The notes under the pieces are model-generated. The model ran no database searches and was not told the origin of the DNA. It was given only the letters and a program-made list of their open reading frames with translations. A program made the position numbers and the translations under genes. From Strigamia acuminata (Eukaryota; Arthropoda; Chilopoda; Geophilomorpha; Linotaeniidae), in NCBI GenBank assembly GCA_949358305.1, contig OX442315.1, positions 22,098,427-22,162,426 of the forward strand: a stretch of DNA of 64,000 nucleotides, given 5' to 3'. Shown here in pieces: positions 1 to 11,420 of this stretch; within the stretch, counting starts at the first letter, position 1, and each line of letters starts with the position of its first letter.

Positions 1-149
1 TCTCAATTTCTGCCCCTTCTGCCACATCGGGCACTTCTCCTCCTTATCGCCGCTATTTAAACTCCCACCTCGAAAATATAGCTGGCCAGCAGAAAGGAAA
101 TGTCTTTTGGTTGAGCAGACCAAGACTTATCTTGACTGGCAAGAAATAG
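1..149 (+). CDS. possible C-terminal end of an unidentified gene (5' part outside the window)
   Basis: The first 150 bases are clearly GC-richer than what follows and stay open from the window edge in two + strand frames. The frame starting at base 3 ends at TAG 147-149 and begins with a Ser/Pro/Thr-rich stretch (SISAPSATSGTSPP) followed by a basic tail ending LILTGKK. The frame starting at base 2 stays open to TGA 179-181. An AATAAA at 391-396 followed by GT-rich sequence would make a normal 3' UTR for a + strand gene, which is why this strand is preferred; a short - strand frame is open too. I do not recognise the product, and the frame choice is not settled. It may not be coding. Confidence 0.3.
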   Translation, partial: SISAPSATSGTSPPYRRYLNSHLENIAGQQKGNVFWLSRPRLILTGKK

Positions 150-390
150 CTTTCAATTCAGCCGACCAATGCTCATTTTGATTGACCAGAACGAAAGTCA
201 TTCCATTCCTGTACGCTCGGTTTGGTTAAATTTATTAAATATTGTTCAGTTCTATCAAAAATCTTTCGCGTGCTTTAAATGAGCACTTTTTAAAAGAATT
301 CAGTATTTTTTTTTTAAATTGGAAGCGGTTTGTTCCTATGGAATTTCGTAAATGTAAACTCTAAACTTTGTATAGAAATGTGCAGACATC

Positions 391-396
391 AATAAA
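391..396 (+). terminator. AATAAA polyadenylation signal
   Basis: A canonical AATAAA is followed about 25 bases later by GT-rich sequence (GTGTCGGC and TTTTTGGTGG). It fits the 3' end of the transcript whose possible last coding exon opens the window. AATAAA is common by chance in DNA this AT-rich. Confidence 0.35.
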
Positions 397-420
397 TATT
401 TGTAAAGGTTTCTGTAAATA

Positions 421-1030
421 GTGTCGGCTTTTCAAATGTGAAATTTTTGGTGGTACTAGAATTGCTAAATAGTTGAATGTTTGCTCTGGCTTGTGCTCGT
501 TCCTTTGATTCGAATTTAAATTCACACCGCACTGAAAAATAATGCAAAAATCGTTACTAGACAGCGCGACTTAAGCAATGAAAACAAATACAAACCTTAG
601 TATGAAACAAGATGTAAAGTCACGCTCGAAAAAAAAAAAAAAAAAAAAGAATAAAAGTACACTATGTGCATCCATAAGAAAATATTTATTGCAATTTCAA
701 CGTTTACATAATATAATCTACATCTATTAAAAGAATTACCAAAATAAAAGTTTTATAATTCATCACTAGCTAGCGCTACTTCCAAATAAGATGGCAACAC
801 AGGAAACGATTCATCTGGATTCAAAAGATTCTATATCCTTGCTCGGCTCAACACAATGTAATAAATGTTGCCAATAGATGGCAATACAGGAAAGGATGCA
901 CATCACTCAAATCGATAAGAATCGTGAATGAGATTTTGAAAAAATAAGACAAAACACTTCTAAACCGTGCTAAGCTCAATGAGCTATACATTTTAACATT
1001 TTGTCACTGATATGAGTGGATTTTGTAATG
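421..1030. other. non-coding stretch with an A tract and a short duplicated motif
   Basis: No coding signal is seen. An A run of about 19 lies at 630-648. A motif of about 22 bases beginning AGATGGCAA and containing ACAGGAAA occurs at about 790 and again at about 877, 88 bases apart, with few differences. This is a small local duplication or two decayed copies of a short repeat. Confidence 0.4.
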
Positions 1031-1440
1031 TACAGTCAGTCCAAAAAGTTTATCCAAATTTTTATGAGCACATCATTGTTTTGAAGGCGTTTTGGCATTT
1101 CTGTGAAGCTCTTACTAAAATAAATAAAAATATTCTCAAGAGAGACATAATTTAACTCTAGATTGAGCAAAAAAATACCTCTGTAGGCTGTATAGTTTTC
1201 TAGTAATCTGGATTTGCAGCCTGCCAACCCCATTTACGGTTCCTGCGCCATTAATAATCCAAGCAACTCCATACCATCACTTTAGCAGAAAATTTTACAG
1301 TTTGTTACAAGCCATCCGGGTGGCTAGTTTCAAGCTTGAGTTTATAAATCTTCCCAGGATTATTTAAACCCACACAAAACATGATTTCATCACTAAAGTA
1401 AACACCTTCCCATTGTTCAACTATGAAGTGCAACTACCGG
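1031..1440 (-). pseudogene. decayed Tc1-like transposase fragment with one terminal repeat
   Basis: Read on the - strand, the segment shows Tc1/mariner-type DDE transposase pieces in broken frames. First comes VEQWEGVYFSDE, corresponding to the conserved W-x-x-V-x-FSDE around the second catalytic aspartate. Next is a segment ending in TVKFSAKVMVWSC, matching the family's VKF-x-x-x-VMVWG block. Then, after stops and a deletion, comes the C-terminal EMPKRLQ, matching the usual MPRR-(I/L)-(Q/E). The C-terminus runs into TACAGTCAGTCCAAAAAG at 1031, a TA-flanked end of the type these elements carry. The partner end and the N-terminal DNA-binding part are not seen. In-frame stops show it is inactive. 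Confidence 0.75.
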
Positions 1441-4400
1441 TATGTAATAAAAAACTAGTCAATTCAGAAAAATACCACAGGGTAGTAATCACTTCTGTTC
1501 TTTCCTAAAAGTTAGGGCTGAGTTCAAAGCAGCTCAGCCCTACACACATTTTACTACATTGAAGAATTCAGCAAGGACACTTTCAGATTTGTTTAGATTT
1601 CTAAGGATTATTGTAAATTGTTTTGTGATGATTTTAAGAAAAATACTTTCTGATTAAACGATTTTGTTTTTGCTTTGATATGAACAAAAACTTTGGAAAT
1701 AACTCCAAAATAATAAAGACTGAGCATCAGAAAAGGGGAAATTAGCAACTGTGAAGACATTTTAAACCCTAGTCCCTGTTACTAAGAAACCTCCATAATC
1801 ATATATCATTTCTTTTCTATACACAGACAGTGGGAGTTGTCAATTCATGATGTAGTACATATGGATGGCGCGACTATTCACTGTGACTTGAGTTGATCCA
1901 TTGGTAACCTACTAACTGTCATGGTGAATGAATAGTTGAGAATCATCATTTGTTCTCTATGCCCATTGCACAACCGTGTCAGTCAGCATTCTTTGACTAT
2001 TCATTATCCAGTTACCCCACAGTTTGCAGGCAGAACGGAGAAGAGAAAATATTTGAATTCTCAACCGATGAAAGAACAATTCAGTAAAACTTACATCGCA
2101 CCTATTTATCCCAATATAAATAAACAACTAAACAGAACTCCCCACAAAAATCGTCTAAACATCTGCTTTCTTTCAACCTAAGGTAACCTCTCAGGATATT
2201 ATTTAAAAAGTATTCAACATAGAAATTTTAGTAAAATGAATGTCTTGCAACACCTAACTGCAATTGCCAATTTTCAGTTTTCACTAATGATGTTAAAGCA
2301 TACTTTATTGTTTCTATGTCTAGTATTGTCAATTTATACTTCCTGTTCCTGCATAATTATTTTTTTACTATCGACTCCCAATTGTATTTGATGTGCTCGA
2401 TTGATCAGTCTGTCACTGACTCATTTAAAAATCATAATAGATTCATTCCTGGTGAATTATGTTGTCATTATCCCTGTTTCCAATGTGCGTGGTCGCTCAA
2501 TCAGGCATTGATATCTAACTTATATACGTATACTCATCAAGATGTTTCCGCCTCTATACACTTGAATGTCAACACCTCATTAAATGTCCAGCTTTAACCC
2601 AATAAACAATAGAGGATCATCTTCCTCCACCTGTTAAACTGGATCTGGAACAAAATAACAACAAAAAACCTAGACACAATTTCATTTCAACATTTGAAAA
2701 CGTTTATAGAAACACGCCCACGCTGGGAGCGCTGGTAAGTGTAACAAATATTTACCAGACTTTGACCCCTGCCCTCAGTCCACTTCCCTACTGTAAGGGG
2801 TTTACGGATTGGCTGCCGTAATCCTCAATTGTCAATTGTCTTGTTTGACCTGTAATAAATCAGTCTTTCGCTGTTTTCTAACAAGCATTACTGACTCGCA
2901 TGTGTCTGAATAAATCAATTTTATAAAATTCTTTTTAGTTTTTAACTTTCTAAACAAACCACCTACGTGAGACCTCAACGTTAATAAGACGCTTGTAATT
3001 TATGTTGGCAAAACTAAAAGTATAATGATCCATTCATACACATCAAGTGCAGATATCTGTCTTCATCTGACAGGAACATGTTGTAGAATTATAATCATAC
3101 CATCATCCTGTGTCACGTACACTGCAAAATTAATTCGAATAACTTTTTGGTTCAAGCAAGAGATAAGTGGTAACTGACAAAACTATCTATACAATCATCA
3201 AAAAAATATAAGTTGTTATAAATAACTTATAGATAACATCTCAACAGCCTCATGGACTTATATGATGCTCACAAAAATTAGCCTAAAGGAATTTTAAGGG
3301 CTGTATTGTATAATACAACAGACAATTTAGATGAAAAAGATTAAAATAATGTCGCAAACATAATCCCAGTAAAACGCAGTACGTTCAAAAGGTCATTTCA
3401 AGTGCAAAAATCGGTTCGCACCCCGTATGTTGAGCAACGACTAGAATTAAAAAATCATCTGCAGAGAATGGGATGCGCAGTATGAATTTAGCGAGCGTGA
3501 ATTGCAGGAAGATTAAACACAGGAGATTCCAACTTGAATAATTATTAGAATCTAATGAGATCTTGTCTTCGGGTTGTGGCGCCAGCTGTGGCTAAAATGA
3601 CTAAAAAATGACGTCAATTTGCGAGCAAATGGCGAAATATTCAAATCCCAAAAATGCCAATAATGGGTCATGACACGGGCAAGTTGAAATGTTGCAACAT
3701 TAGGTAGTGCCTGCGTCACATTCGTATAGATCAACACTGATTCAGTTAAAAATGGCCGCTGGGAAGTTCTGGGTTTAACCGTCCTAAATGTAACAAAACA
3801 TAATTGACGATTGTGCTGGAGAAGGAAATATTTTTTTAAAAACATGCAACAAAACAAAAAATTGCTAAATGTCTTTTTTGGATAATGAGAAAACTAGGAA
3901 AAACCAAACAATTGCATCGTTGACATCATGGTCGAGCAAGTGTGTTGAGTCTGTTTTGCTTTGTATTCTTTTTTTTTTAGAAATAACAGTGGTAAAATTT
4001 ATTTTTAAAAAAGTTTTATTATTACCATAAACATAAATTTATAACTTAAGTCAGCATTCACAAAAACATCTTACAAGCCATGTCTAATTTATTTCAATGT
4101 GTTTTGTTATTGCAGACATTATTTTTTTTTTTTAAAAATAAATCCATTCACCAAAACCAAATGCACTTTGACTCATCATTGCCCGAAGACCACTGAGTCG
4201 GGCAACAACAAAAAATCGACCAAATCGAAGGTAACACGAGAACCACTTTGCTGTAATACACTCACTGGACCAATATTGCACGAAACAACAATACATAAAC
4301 AAAGCAGAATCTGAGGATTCACTCGCTTTGCTTTCGCATCCAAAATAAAAAGGATGCAAACGATCCTACAGTTTACACGAAGAAGAAAATAAATAAAAAA

Positions 4401-7400
4401 TTCCACAGACAGAAAATTCCATAAACAAAAGTCAATGAAAGCTGACACTTCGAAAACAGAGTGAATCACATCAAAGTACACAATAAAAACTGCATGGTCT
4501 CGATCATAAATTTATGAGAAATGTGACATCAATGTCGTTTGAGCTAATATTAGAAAAGAATAAAAAGAAACAGGTCTGACCTCAGGATTAGAAGTGATGT
4601 AAGAATGAAAATAAAGACGGTAACAGATATGAATCAGTAAAATGTTTATTTTTAATTTTATTTTTCCATTTTGGTGCCATGAAAAATTCATTTATTTTCT
4701 AAAATAAACTCAAATTTTGTGTGCTTTATCTCAATTCTCAAGCTCGTTTCTTCAAGGTCGTTGAAAAGGGCACCTTGTTCAAATCAAGAATAACTCGGCA
4801 AGATTTGAATGGAATTTCTAGTAACACTGATAAACGATAGCGTTTGGCCATTATGTCATCACCTTTTGAATTTCAATTCCACGAAAACGAATTGATAACT
4901 AAATTAAATAATACACCAGCTATCGATCCCAGTTCAAAAGTTACTTCCACAAAAAGAAAATCGAAAGCAAACTGAGAACTTACCGCGAGCGAGCGAGTAT
5001 TAAACCTTGGACCGAATACAACCCAAACATTACTATTACTTTTAAGCTTAAGTAGACATTACGCAGTATCACATATTATTCGAAAATTTCAGAAAACTCC
5101 ATTTGGCACGTTTCCAGGGTGCGCTCGGCTGTTGGGCAACTCGAGTCTAGGGTTATTCGGCTATTTCAAGGTAACAATAATGAAATTCAAGAGCAATTTC
5201 ATTTTAAAATCAGCAAAACTTATCTCTTCAAATGAGGATACCCATTCAATTCCCACGAATGTACTTCCTTCTGTTGTCAAAAATAATTCTAGATAAATAT
5301 AGGCCTACAAATTTATTTACTATAACTTTTTAATTGAGGGCGTGAAAGATTAATATATTCTGCATGACTGCAACAACTCAAAAACCAAAGAATTTAAAGA
5401 ATATTTAAATAAGGATATTTTCTTTTGAATTTTTAAACCCAAAATATGAATTTTTGCCCACAAACTACAGCTTTTTATATTAAACTTCCTATTAATATCG
5501 CCAAAACACACAAATTGTGTGTAACAAGACATCTACATATGCATCTTATGTCCTAAGGATGTCCACATAAGATGTCTCTTTGCCTTTTGCCATATGGGAT
5601 AAATTGAACACGCTTAAAGAGCAGCGCACAATATATTAAATAATGGGGACGCAAAAGTTGAAAAAGAAATTTATTTTTTCGTTTTAAATTTTCATGTCAA
5701 GTGAAAAGAAACATAAAATTGTGTTTGCAGTTCGAGATATTTTTATTTCTATTTTTATTCATCGCACTTGCACGGAATTAAGGTTTATCTCTTTATTATT
5801 AAGACATCAACCATTCGTGATTTGAGACAGTAGCTTCCTCGTAAATTTTATGGTTATAAACAACCACCCCCATAAAAATTCAAAATAAAAACAAACTTTT
5901 CCGTTTTCACATAATGCCCAACAGATGTCGCCTAGTTAAAACGGCTCGCCACCTGACACGAGCTCACAAATGTGACGACAATGGAGCTCGCCAACACAAC
6001 ATCACTGCACACCATTACCTCTAGCGGAAAACACGAGAATTATAAAGATAGAAGACTGGCTTCGAAAACGCAGACGCGCTATGAAGCCAGCGCCAGCACA
6101 GTAGAGTTGAGCATTTGGCAACAAACACGCTACAGGTGACAACTGACAGACTTTGGGAATAAAATCAACGTCAATTAACTTCAAGTCGTTTTAACACTTT
6201 ACTGCAGGTAAATTATGGCATTTTCCACTTAGTTCATCCACTAAATTATCCTTTTTGGCACTTGAATTAGAAATTTTAATAAATCTTTAGATAAAATGTT
6301 TCACTCGTCAACTGATTTAATTTTACATTTAAACCAAACGCGTTATTCATATTAATTTCTAAAGCGGATTTGAAAAATTAAAATTAACACGCAGTTTAAA
6401 AAAAAACAAAAAAAAAACTAAAGATTTGACACAAAAAAATCCGAGTTTAATTACGTTAACATATTTCTTTATTCAAAACTCTTCTTCATTCAAACTTTTT
6501 ATAAACTAATTAATGTTTTTTGTTAATTTTTTCACCCAGATGAACGAATTGCAAATTCAAAGGCCGTTCACTTGTAGCATTTGGAGGTCACGCCTTTTCC
6601 GTTGATTCAAATCAAACGACTCACATGTGTTTTTAAACAACTAAATTTTAGTTTTTTTTTTTTTTAAATAAAAAGAAGATAAAAAAAAGTGCATTGGATA
6701 ATATTGGATACGGTAAAAACATGTCAAGAGTGATCAGAATTCACGGTAGGTTTTGTTTTTTTATATTTGTTATTTGGCGTCCCGTAATCTCACGATCAAC
6801 ATCTTTCCTTTCTATAAATACGCCGTAAAACAAGTGGTTTAAACTGTTGCCAGAACTCTCATTAAGACTTAAAGTAAACAAAAAGCCCATTCGTTAATGA
6901 GTAGAAAAACGACCTGGTTGTTCCATCGTCATTTACAAATTACTTATTTGTTCAAAAATAGTTATCTGTGCTTTTGAGTGAAATAAACAAATCTAAACAC
7001 ATTTAGGTGAATCAATAACGCCACTTAATCACCACACCTTCAAATAAGACCGACTAACATCACAGATTGAACAAAATATGCACGATTAAAATTAGATTTT
7101 TACTTTAAGGTTTATTTATAAATGTTTGAATTATTAAATTTTAAAAACCAAAAGAAAAATAAACAAACCGCAACATGATGTTATAACTTATTAATCACGC
7201 ACAGAATAAACAAAACAAATCTACTTCCATGTTTAGGTTTCATAAAATTAAATTTTAATAATCACAAGACATGTTGCGCTTTGTACGCAACAGTCAAAAC
7301 ATGTTGCGCTTCATACTAAACAGTCGAACAACTGGTTTTGCACAAAACCGTATATCATACGCACAATTGAGAATACTAAAAAAAAAAATTAAATTTGAAC

Positions 7401-8136
7401 CTATAAAACCTAAAAATAGGCAAAACCTTTTCCGAATTTTGTGTATTTCAAAGCAAAAACTATAAAAAAAAAAATTAAAAAAACTCATATTTATCTAAAT
7501 TAAAATAAAAACGGAAATAAAACACAGTTTTCTGCCCATATGCCGGTAGGGGAGACAAACGAAAGGAACCTAAGCACAATACCATGTTTTTTGCCAGCTG
7601 CCAGCAATCTAAAAAGACCATATCATTTAATGTTATAACTCAGCTGCATTTCACCAACTGGATTTTTTCTTTAATCCGTATTAATTACAACAACAAAAAA
7701 AATAACTACAGATGTAGTGCTGTGGATTGACGACAGACAAAACGTTCACCAAGTTGTTGATTGGAAAATTTGCCCCTCCAAAAACGAAATAAGTCCAACT
7801 ACCAGTTGCCAGCTACTAGCACGGAAAACATTTACTCATCAACGACACAAAACGCCCATTAAATTGAAGAGAAAGGCCAAAATAGTTTTACCTGCTTTCA
7901 AATTAGAATGATGGTATACCCCACGTCATCACAAATTGCTCGAAACCCTTTAAACACATAATAAAAGAGAGAAATGCAAAAAATTTCACAGTTTAGAAAT
8001 TTTCTTATGCGAATAAGTTATTTGAATTTTTTCCGATCCAATAAACAATTTTTTTTCTCCTCCCAATTGATCCATACAAGCGGTGAACGAGTAATTTAGC
8101 TTAAAGTGAAACTAATGCTCATACATCCTAAACGAG
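1441..8136. other. long non-coding stretch, upstream part
   Basis: No recognisable gene. Short open frames here are AT-driven. A GC-richer block at about 5900-6207 ends in CTGCAG|GTAAAT, a splice-donor match (see findings). A 10-bp inverted repeat CATCTTATGT/ACATAAGATG lies at about 5541-5573. At 7269-7328 a 30-bp unit starting ACATGTTGCGCTT is repeated in tandem twice with several changes. Homopolymer runs are common. Confidence 0.5.
7269..7328. repeat. two-copy 30-bp tandem duplication
   Basis: ACATGTTGCGCTT occurs at 7269 and again at 7299, and each copy continues to ACAGTC. The second copy differs at several positions in between. It looks like a simple local duplication with no associated gene. 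Confidence 0.6.
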
Positions 8137-8644
8137 TTGTTTATTTCGTGTTCCGCTAATCAATTTGGCCAAGTGCATGCTAAGAAGCCGGCTCAGTCCC
8201 ATCTGAGCGATGATCTTGACACATTTCTGAACGCAACTACCCTCGATGGAATCTTGCCAGCTTGTCACTTATGCAACCATAATCCAAACCCATTCTGTTC
8301 TAATTTAACCCTTTCGTACTTTGTTTTATTAACCCCTCGGCACCTCAACAATGTGTACTTTGGTGAACAGCACAGCCATTTAATAATTTCGAGGTTTGCG
8401 GTGCCAAACACTGAGGAATAGAGAGACCCCGCTGTAATTACTATAATGCATTTTTTACAAGAAAATAAAAAAATAATTTTTTTTTCCCGAAAACAAATTT
8501 TGCTTTTACTTTCTGCGAATTATCCAAATCAATCTTCTTAAAAACATTTTGTTGTACATTCAAATGAAATAATAAATCAGCTGAGTGCGCACTATTCATC
8601 ACTATACATTCACTTTCTCAGTTTAAACATTCCCGAGTAGAGCG

Positions 8645-8652
8645 TATAAAAG
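8645..8652 (+). promoter_or_regulatory. TATA-box match (TATAAAAG)
   Basis: A textbook TATAAAAGG sits in locally less AT-rich sequence (GAGTAGAGCGTATAAAAGGG). It is followed by a C/A-rich stretch suitable for a leader, and an ATG at 8750 opens a 92-codon frame. There is no independent support for transcription. Confidence 0.3.
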
Positions 8653-8749
8653 GGCAATTTAATCCACCAAACAACCACAACCACAAACCCCCCACACAGT
8701 AAAAACTATCTAATCACAGCTTCTACCATATTAAAGAACAGCAACAGCT

Positions 8750-9028
8750 ATGTGTATAAAGAAAATGAAGAGAAATCACAAAATTCAAATCAAAACCAAA
8801 ACTGGTGGTGTATTCACATGGGCACAGCGATTTAAGAATGTCAGAAATAAATCTGAGATAATTCGTCCACTTATAGCTTTCAGTGGAAATGAGCCACAAA
8901 TGACTATACGTATTCTCAAGGGCCGGCTGGGCAGAAATAATTTACGAAGCAGAGAAATTTCAGCTTTCTTGATCAAGGAGTGCAACTTATTCTTTGCCTC
9001 AGTGCATCAACTCGTGGGATTGGACTAA
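8750..9028 (+). CDS. hypothetical small basic protein, 92 codons, behind a TATA box
   Basis: The frame begins MCIKKMKRNHK, is Lys/Arg-rich throughout, and ends at TAA 9026-9028. It has no signal peptide, membrane segment or motif that I recognise. Its only support is position: a strong TATA match lies 105 bases upstream of the ATG, giving a leader of about 75 bases if transcription starts about 30 bases after the TATA. No AATAAA is seen immediately downstream, and a SINE cluster follows within 300 bases. Chance open frames of this size exist elsewhere in the window, so this is a weak call. Confidence 0.15.
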   Translation: MCIKKMKRNHKIQIKTKTGGVFTWAQRFKNVRNKSEIIRPLIAFSGNEPQMTIRILKGRLGRNNLRSREISAFLIKECNLFFASVHQLVGLD

Positions 9029-9309
9029 AAGCTTTTAAACCTCATAAACAACCTTTTGTATGGAAATTGATAACTTGCGATTCGCATAATTTGCAATGCG
9101 GAAATAGTGACACAATCAGCATAAATTCGTAATTACCCCTTTTAAATTTTTAAACCTTAAAGTTTCATCTGGAATTAAATTTAAAGTGGCGGTCTGTTCT
9201 GCAGGAAATTGGCTCAAAAGGTGCAGAGATTTACAGAAATTTTAAGACTGGGTACCAAATTGTATAACAATGTTCATTACATACGTGTATCTGAGTTATT
9301 TTAATTTAT

Positions 9310-9435
9310 AGAAACTTCGTGGTCTACCTGGTGCCCCCTAATTTCGGACCACATGAAGTCCAGAGTCGATAGTCGAACCCAGATTTCCCATTTGCTGGAC
9401 GGATGCTCAACCAATTAAGCTACCCAGGACTCCAA
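9310..9435 (-). mobile_element. tRNA-derived SINE, copy 1
   Basis: On the - strand the copy starts near 9435 with a tRNA-like head: an A-box-like TAGCTTAATTGGTTGAGC (about 9405-9422), then a B-box GGGTTCGACT (9371-9380). A non-tRNA body follows, containing CTCTGG, CTTCA, GAAATTA and GGTAGACCA (ending about 9320). The same order of blocks occurs in the neighbouring + strand copy, which defines them as one family. A functional tRNA is excluded because no acceptor stem can be formed around the boxes. Confidence 0.7.
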
Positions 9436-9444
9436 GAGAATTAT

Positions 9445-9590
9445 CAACCAAACCGGTAGAGAATCAGTCCGTCAAACGGGGGATCTGGGTTCGGCTTCTG
9501 CCTCTGGCTTTCACGGAGTCTGAGCCGATTCATTTTTTTCAACCAGAAATTTGAGGGCGAGAGGTAGACCATGAATTTTCTCTGAATACA
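9445..9590 (+). mobile_element. tRNA-derived SINE, copy 2 (head-to-head with copy 1)
   Basis: It has an A-box-like GGTAGAGAATC at about 9455 and a B-box GGGTTCGGC at 9487-9495. The body blocks CTCTGGCTTTCA, CCAGAAATTTGAGGG and AGGTAGACCATGAA match copy 1 read on the other strand. The two tRNA heads face each other with about 10 bases between them, so the pair forms a large imperfect inverted repeat. Confidence 0.7.
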
Positions 9591-10969
9591 AAATAATGTT
9601 TCCCGCATCGAAGAATCTAAAGTTATTTTAAAGTAATCCTGTGAAATCAGACTTGTCAAGTTAACAACAAAGTGTGAATGCTTCTATAATTAATACAAAA
9701 TAGATAATTCTATAATTGGCACCACGTGTGGCAGCCCTCTTCCTGGCTCTCTTGTGACCCTTGCCCTCTTACATATCCGATAAGGAATCCAGCTAAAATC
9801 TCAGTCTAATCTTAACTTACCTGTTCTTGATGCTTAACCCAGATGTTAGTTGAAATTTTAGCACCTCACACAGATAATTTCTACTTGTATGCGAGTAGAA
9901 ATTATGCTAAAAAGGTTAAACGCCTATCAATGTGATGATTACTCGTCTGTTCATTGATATTTTCCATCAACTACAAGTCAAATAAATAATAAGGAGTAAT
10001 ATAACCCTAGTTCGTTATAGTTCCTTTATACAACTAAAGCCCTAATTTGTATTGAATCTCATTAACAATTTACATGTTTTCGGACTGCATTCGATACATC
10101 GATTTACAGAAGTAAAACGTTTTCGGAAATTATTATGGAACAATGGAGAAAAAAAAAATCCTGCTGATGTAATATTTCTATAGACAGTTGAATGATTGCA
10201 TTATCATATTTTCTACTAGTAATACGTAAACGTCATGAATACTTCGACATTTCCTGAATAAAAATTGATGAAAGCAAACAAAAGAAAACAAAAAAAACTG
10301 TTTACCGACCAAAATATCTTCCCCAACTTTATTATTATTGTTTGAAATTGACTTTTACGCATTATTTATATAACAGTAGAAATTTAGAGCTAAACTATTT
10401 ATTTATTGTCAACAATAAAATACAGAAGGAAAAAAGAAAGGCCCACAGGAATACAGGTAGTTTTAAATCGTTTAAATTAACCATTAAACGTCCAAACAAC
10501 ACAAGAAAACCTCACTATAGAAATGGTTTTTTGTGAGTGTTACAAAGCATTCTACAGTGGTTCAACAAAAACCTTTTCTTTAGCTATTTCATTAGTAGAT
10601 CACATTTCGAGATAAATAAAGGTGGCTATCGCTTTTGAAAAGAAACATTTTCAACATCATTCGTTTAGCTTTTTCACACTGCATTCTTGAGTTAAACGAC
10701 TATGAACTTTAGAAAGATAAGATGCTAAAGCAATCTTACCAACTAAACAAACAACTTTAATTTTTTCCAAGTTTTTAAAAGCGCTGCAATAATATAATTC
10801 ATTGTTTGAAATGTCAAAAGTTAAGAATGTTCAACCAAATCGACTTAATCCATTGATTGCAAACTTGGCAGTCAACATCTTCCAAGAAATCAGCATGAAC
10901 TGAATTTCGCAATAACATTGATTTTTTTTTTCCAAAAAATATTGAAAATTAATTTTTCATTCCATATAT
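9591..10969. other. non-coding, with one strong hairpin
   Basis: No gene is recognised. A perfect 12-bp inverted repeat, ATAATTTCTACT / AGTAGAAATTAT, lies at 9874-9885 and 9894-9905 around an 8-base loop. The remainder is AT-rich, with short chance frames. Confidence 0.5.
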
Positions 10970-11115
10970 TACAGTGAACTCCCTCTAGACTGGGTATAAG
11001 TGGGTCCAAGAAAAAGCGCCCAGTCTAGAGGTGTGCCCAGTCTCTAGGGAGACTCTAGATTAGGCGCCTGATCTTCAGGCAGACTCTTAGGCCGGGTGCC
11101 CAGTCTACAGTGAGT
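10970..11115. mobile_element. pogo/Tigger-like DNA element remnant
   Basis: It begins TACAGTGAACTCCCTCTAG, like the TA-flanked ends of pogo-type elements. The core CTAGACTGGG or a close variant occurs four times: once on + (about 10984) and three times on - (about 11021-11034, 11034-11048 and 11098-11108). Reiterated end motifs of this kind are usual in that group. No transposase is present, and the distal end is degenerate, so the right boundary is approximate. Confidence 0.5.
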
Positions 11116-11146
11116 TATCATTTGAGCACAGATTAATTTATGTATG

Positions 11147-11362
11147 TACAGTCGTGGACAAAAAAAACTTCCCTTCAGTTTAGATGTTTTTAGTTTATCT
11201 ACCAAGTGGCATAAAAATCCATGGAGATTCAATGACATCAATCTTGACCTGGTCTGTTGTCTTGCCCTAACAACAGTATTAAAAGATAGACTGGGCAAAT
11301 AGATAAATAGATAAACTTAAAACAGTTAAACTGAAGGGAAGTGTTTTGTCCACAACCTATAC
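11147..11362. mobile_element. foldback MITE with TACAGTCGTGGAC ends, copy A
   Basis: The left end TACAGTCGTGGACAAAAA and the following ACTTCCCTTCAGTTTA are mirrored near the right end by TAAACTGAAGGGAAG and TTTTGTCCACAAC. The terminal inverted repeats are about 50 bases with an internal spacer of about 110. The TA-flanked ends suggest a Tc1/mariner-type non-autonomous element. Homology to the second copy (53240) continues past the right terminal repeat to about 11420. Confidence 0.75.
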
Positions 11363-11420
11363 AGTATATACATTACTCTGTGAAGCTGGGCATTTGTCAG
11401 GAAATAAAGATAATAAAGTT

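Noticed and set aside
9310-9500. Functional tRNA genes
   Set aside because: A and B boxes are present, but acceptor and anticodon stems cannot be formed and a non-tRNA body follows, so these are SINEs.
9874-9905. Hairpin resembling a Cas12a-type CRISPR repeat (AATTTCTACT ... AGTAGAAATT)
   Set aside because: A single copy with no spacers or array in a spliced eukaryotic genome. The resemblance is coincidental; it is reported only as a hairpin.
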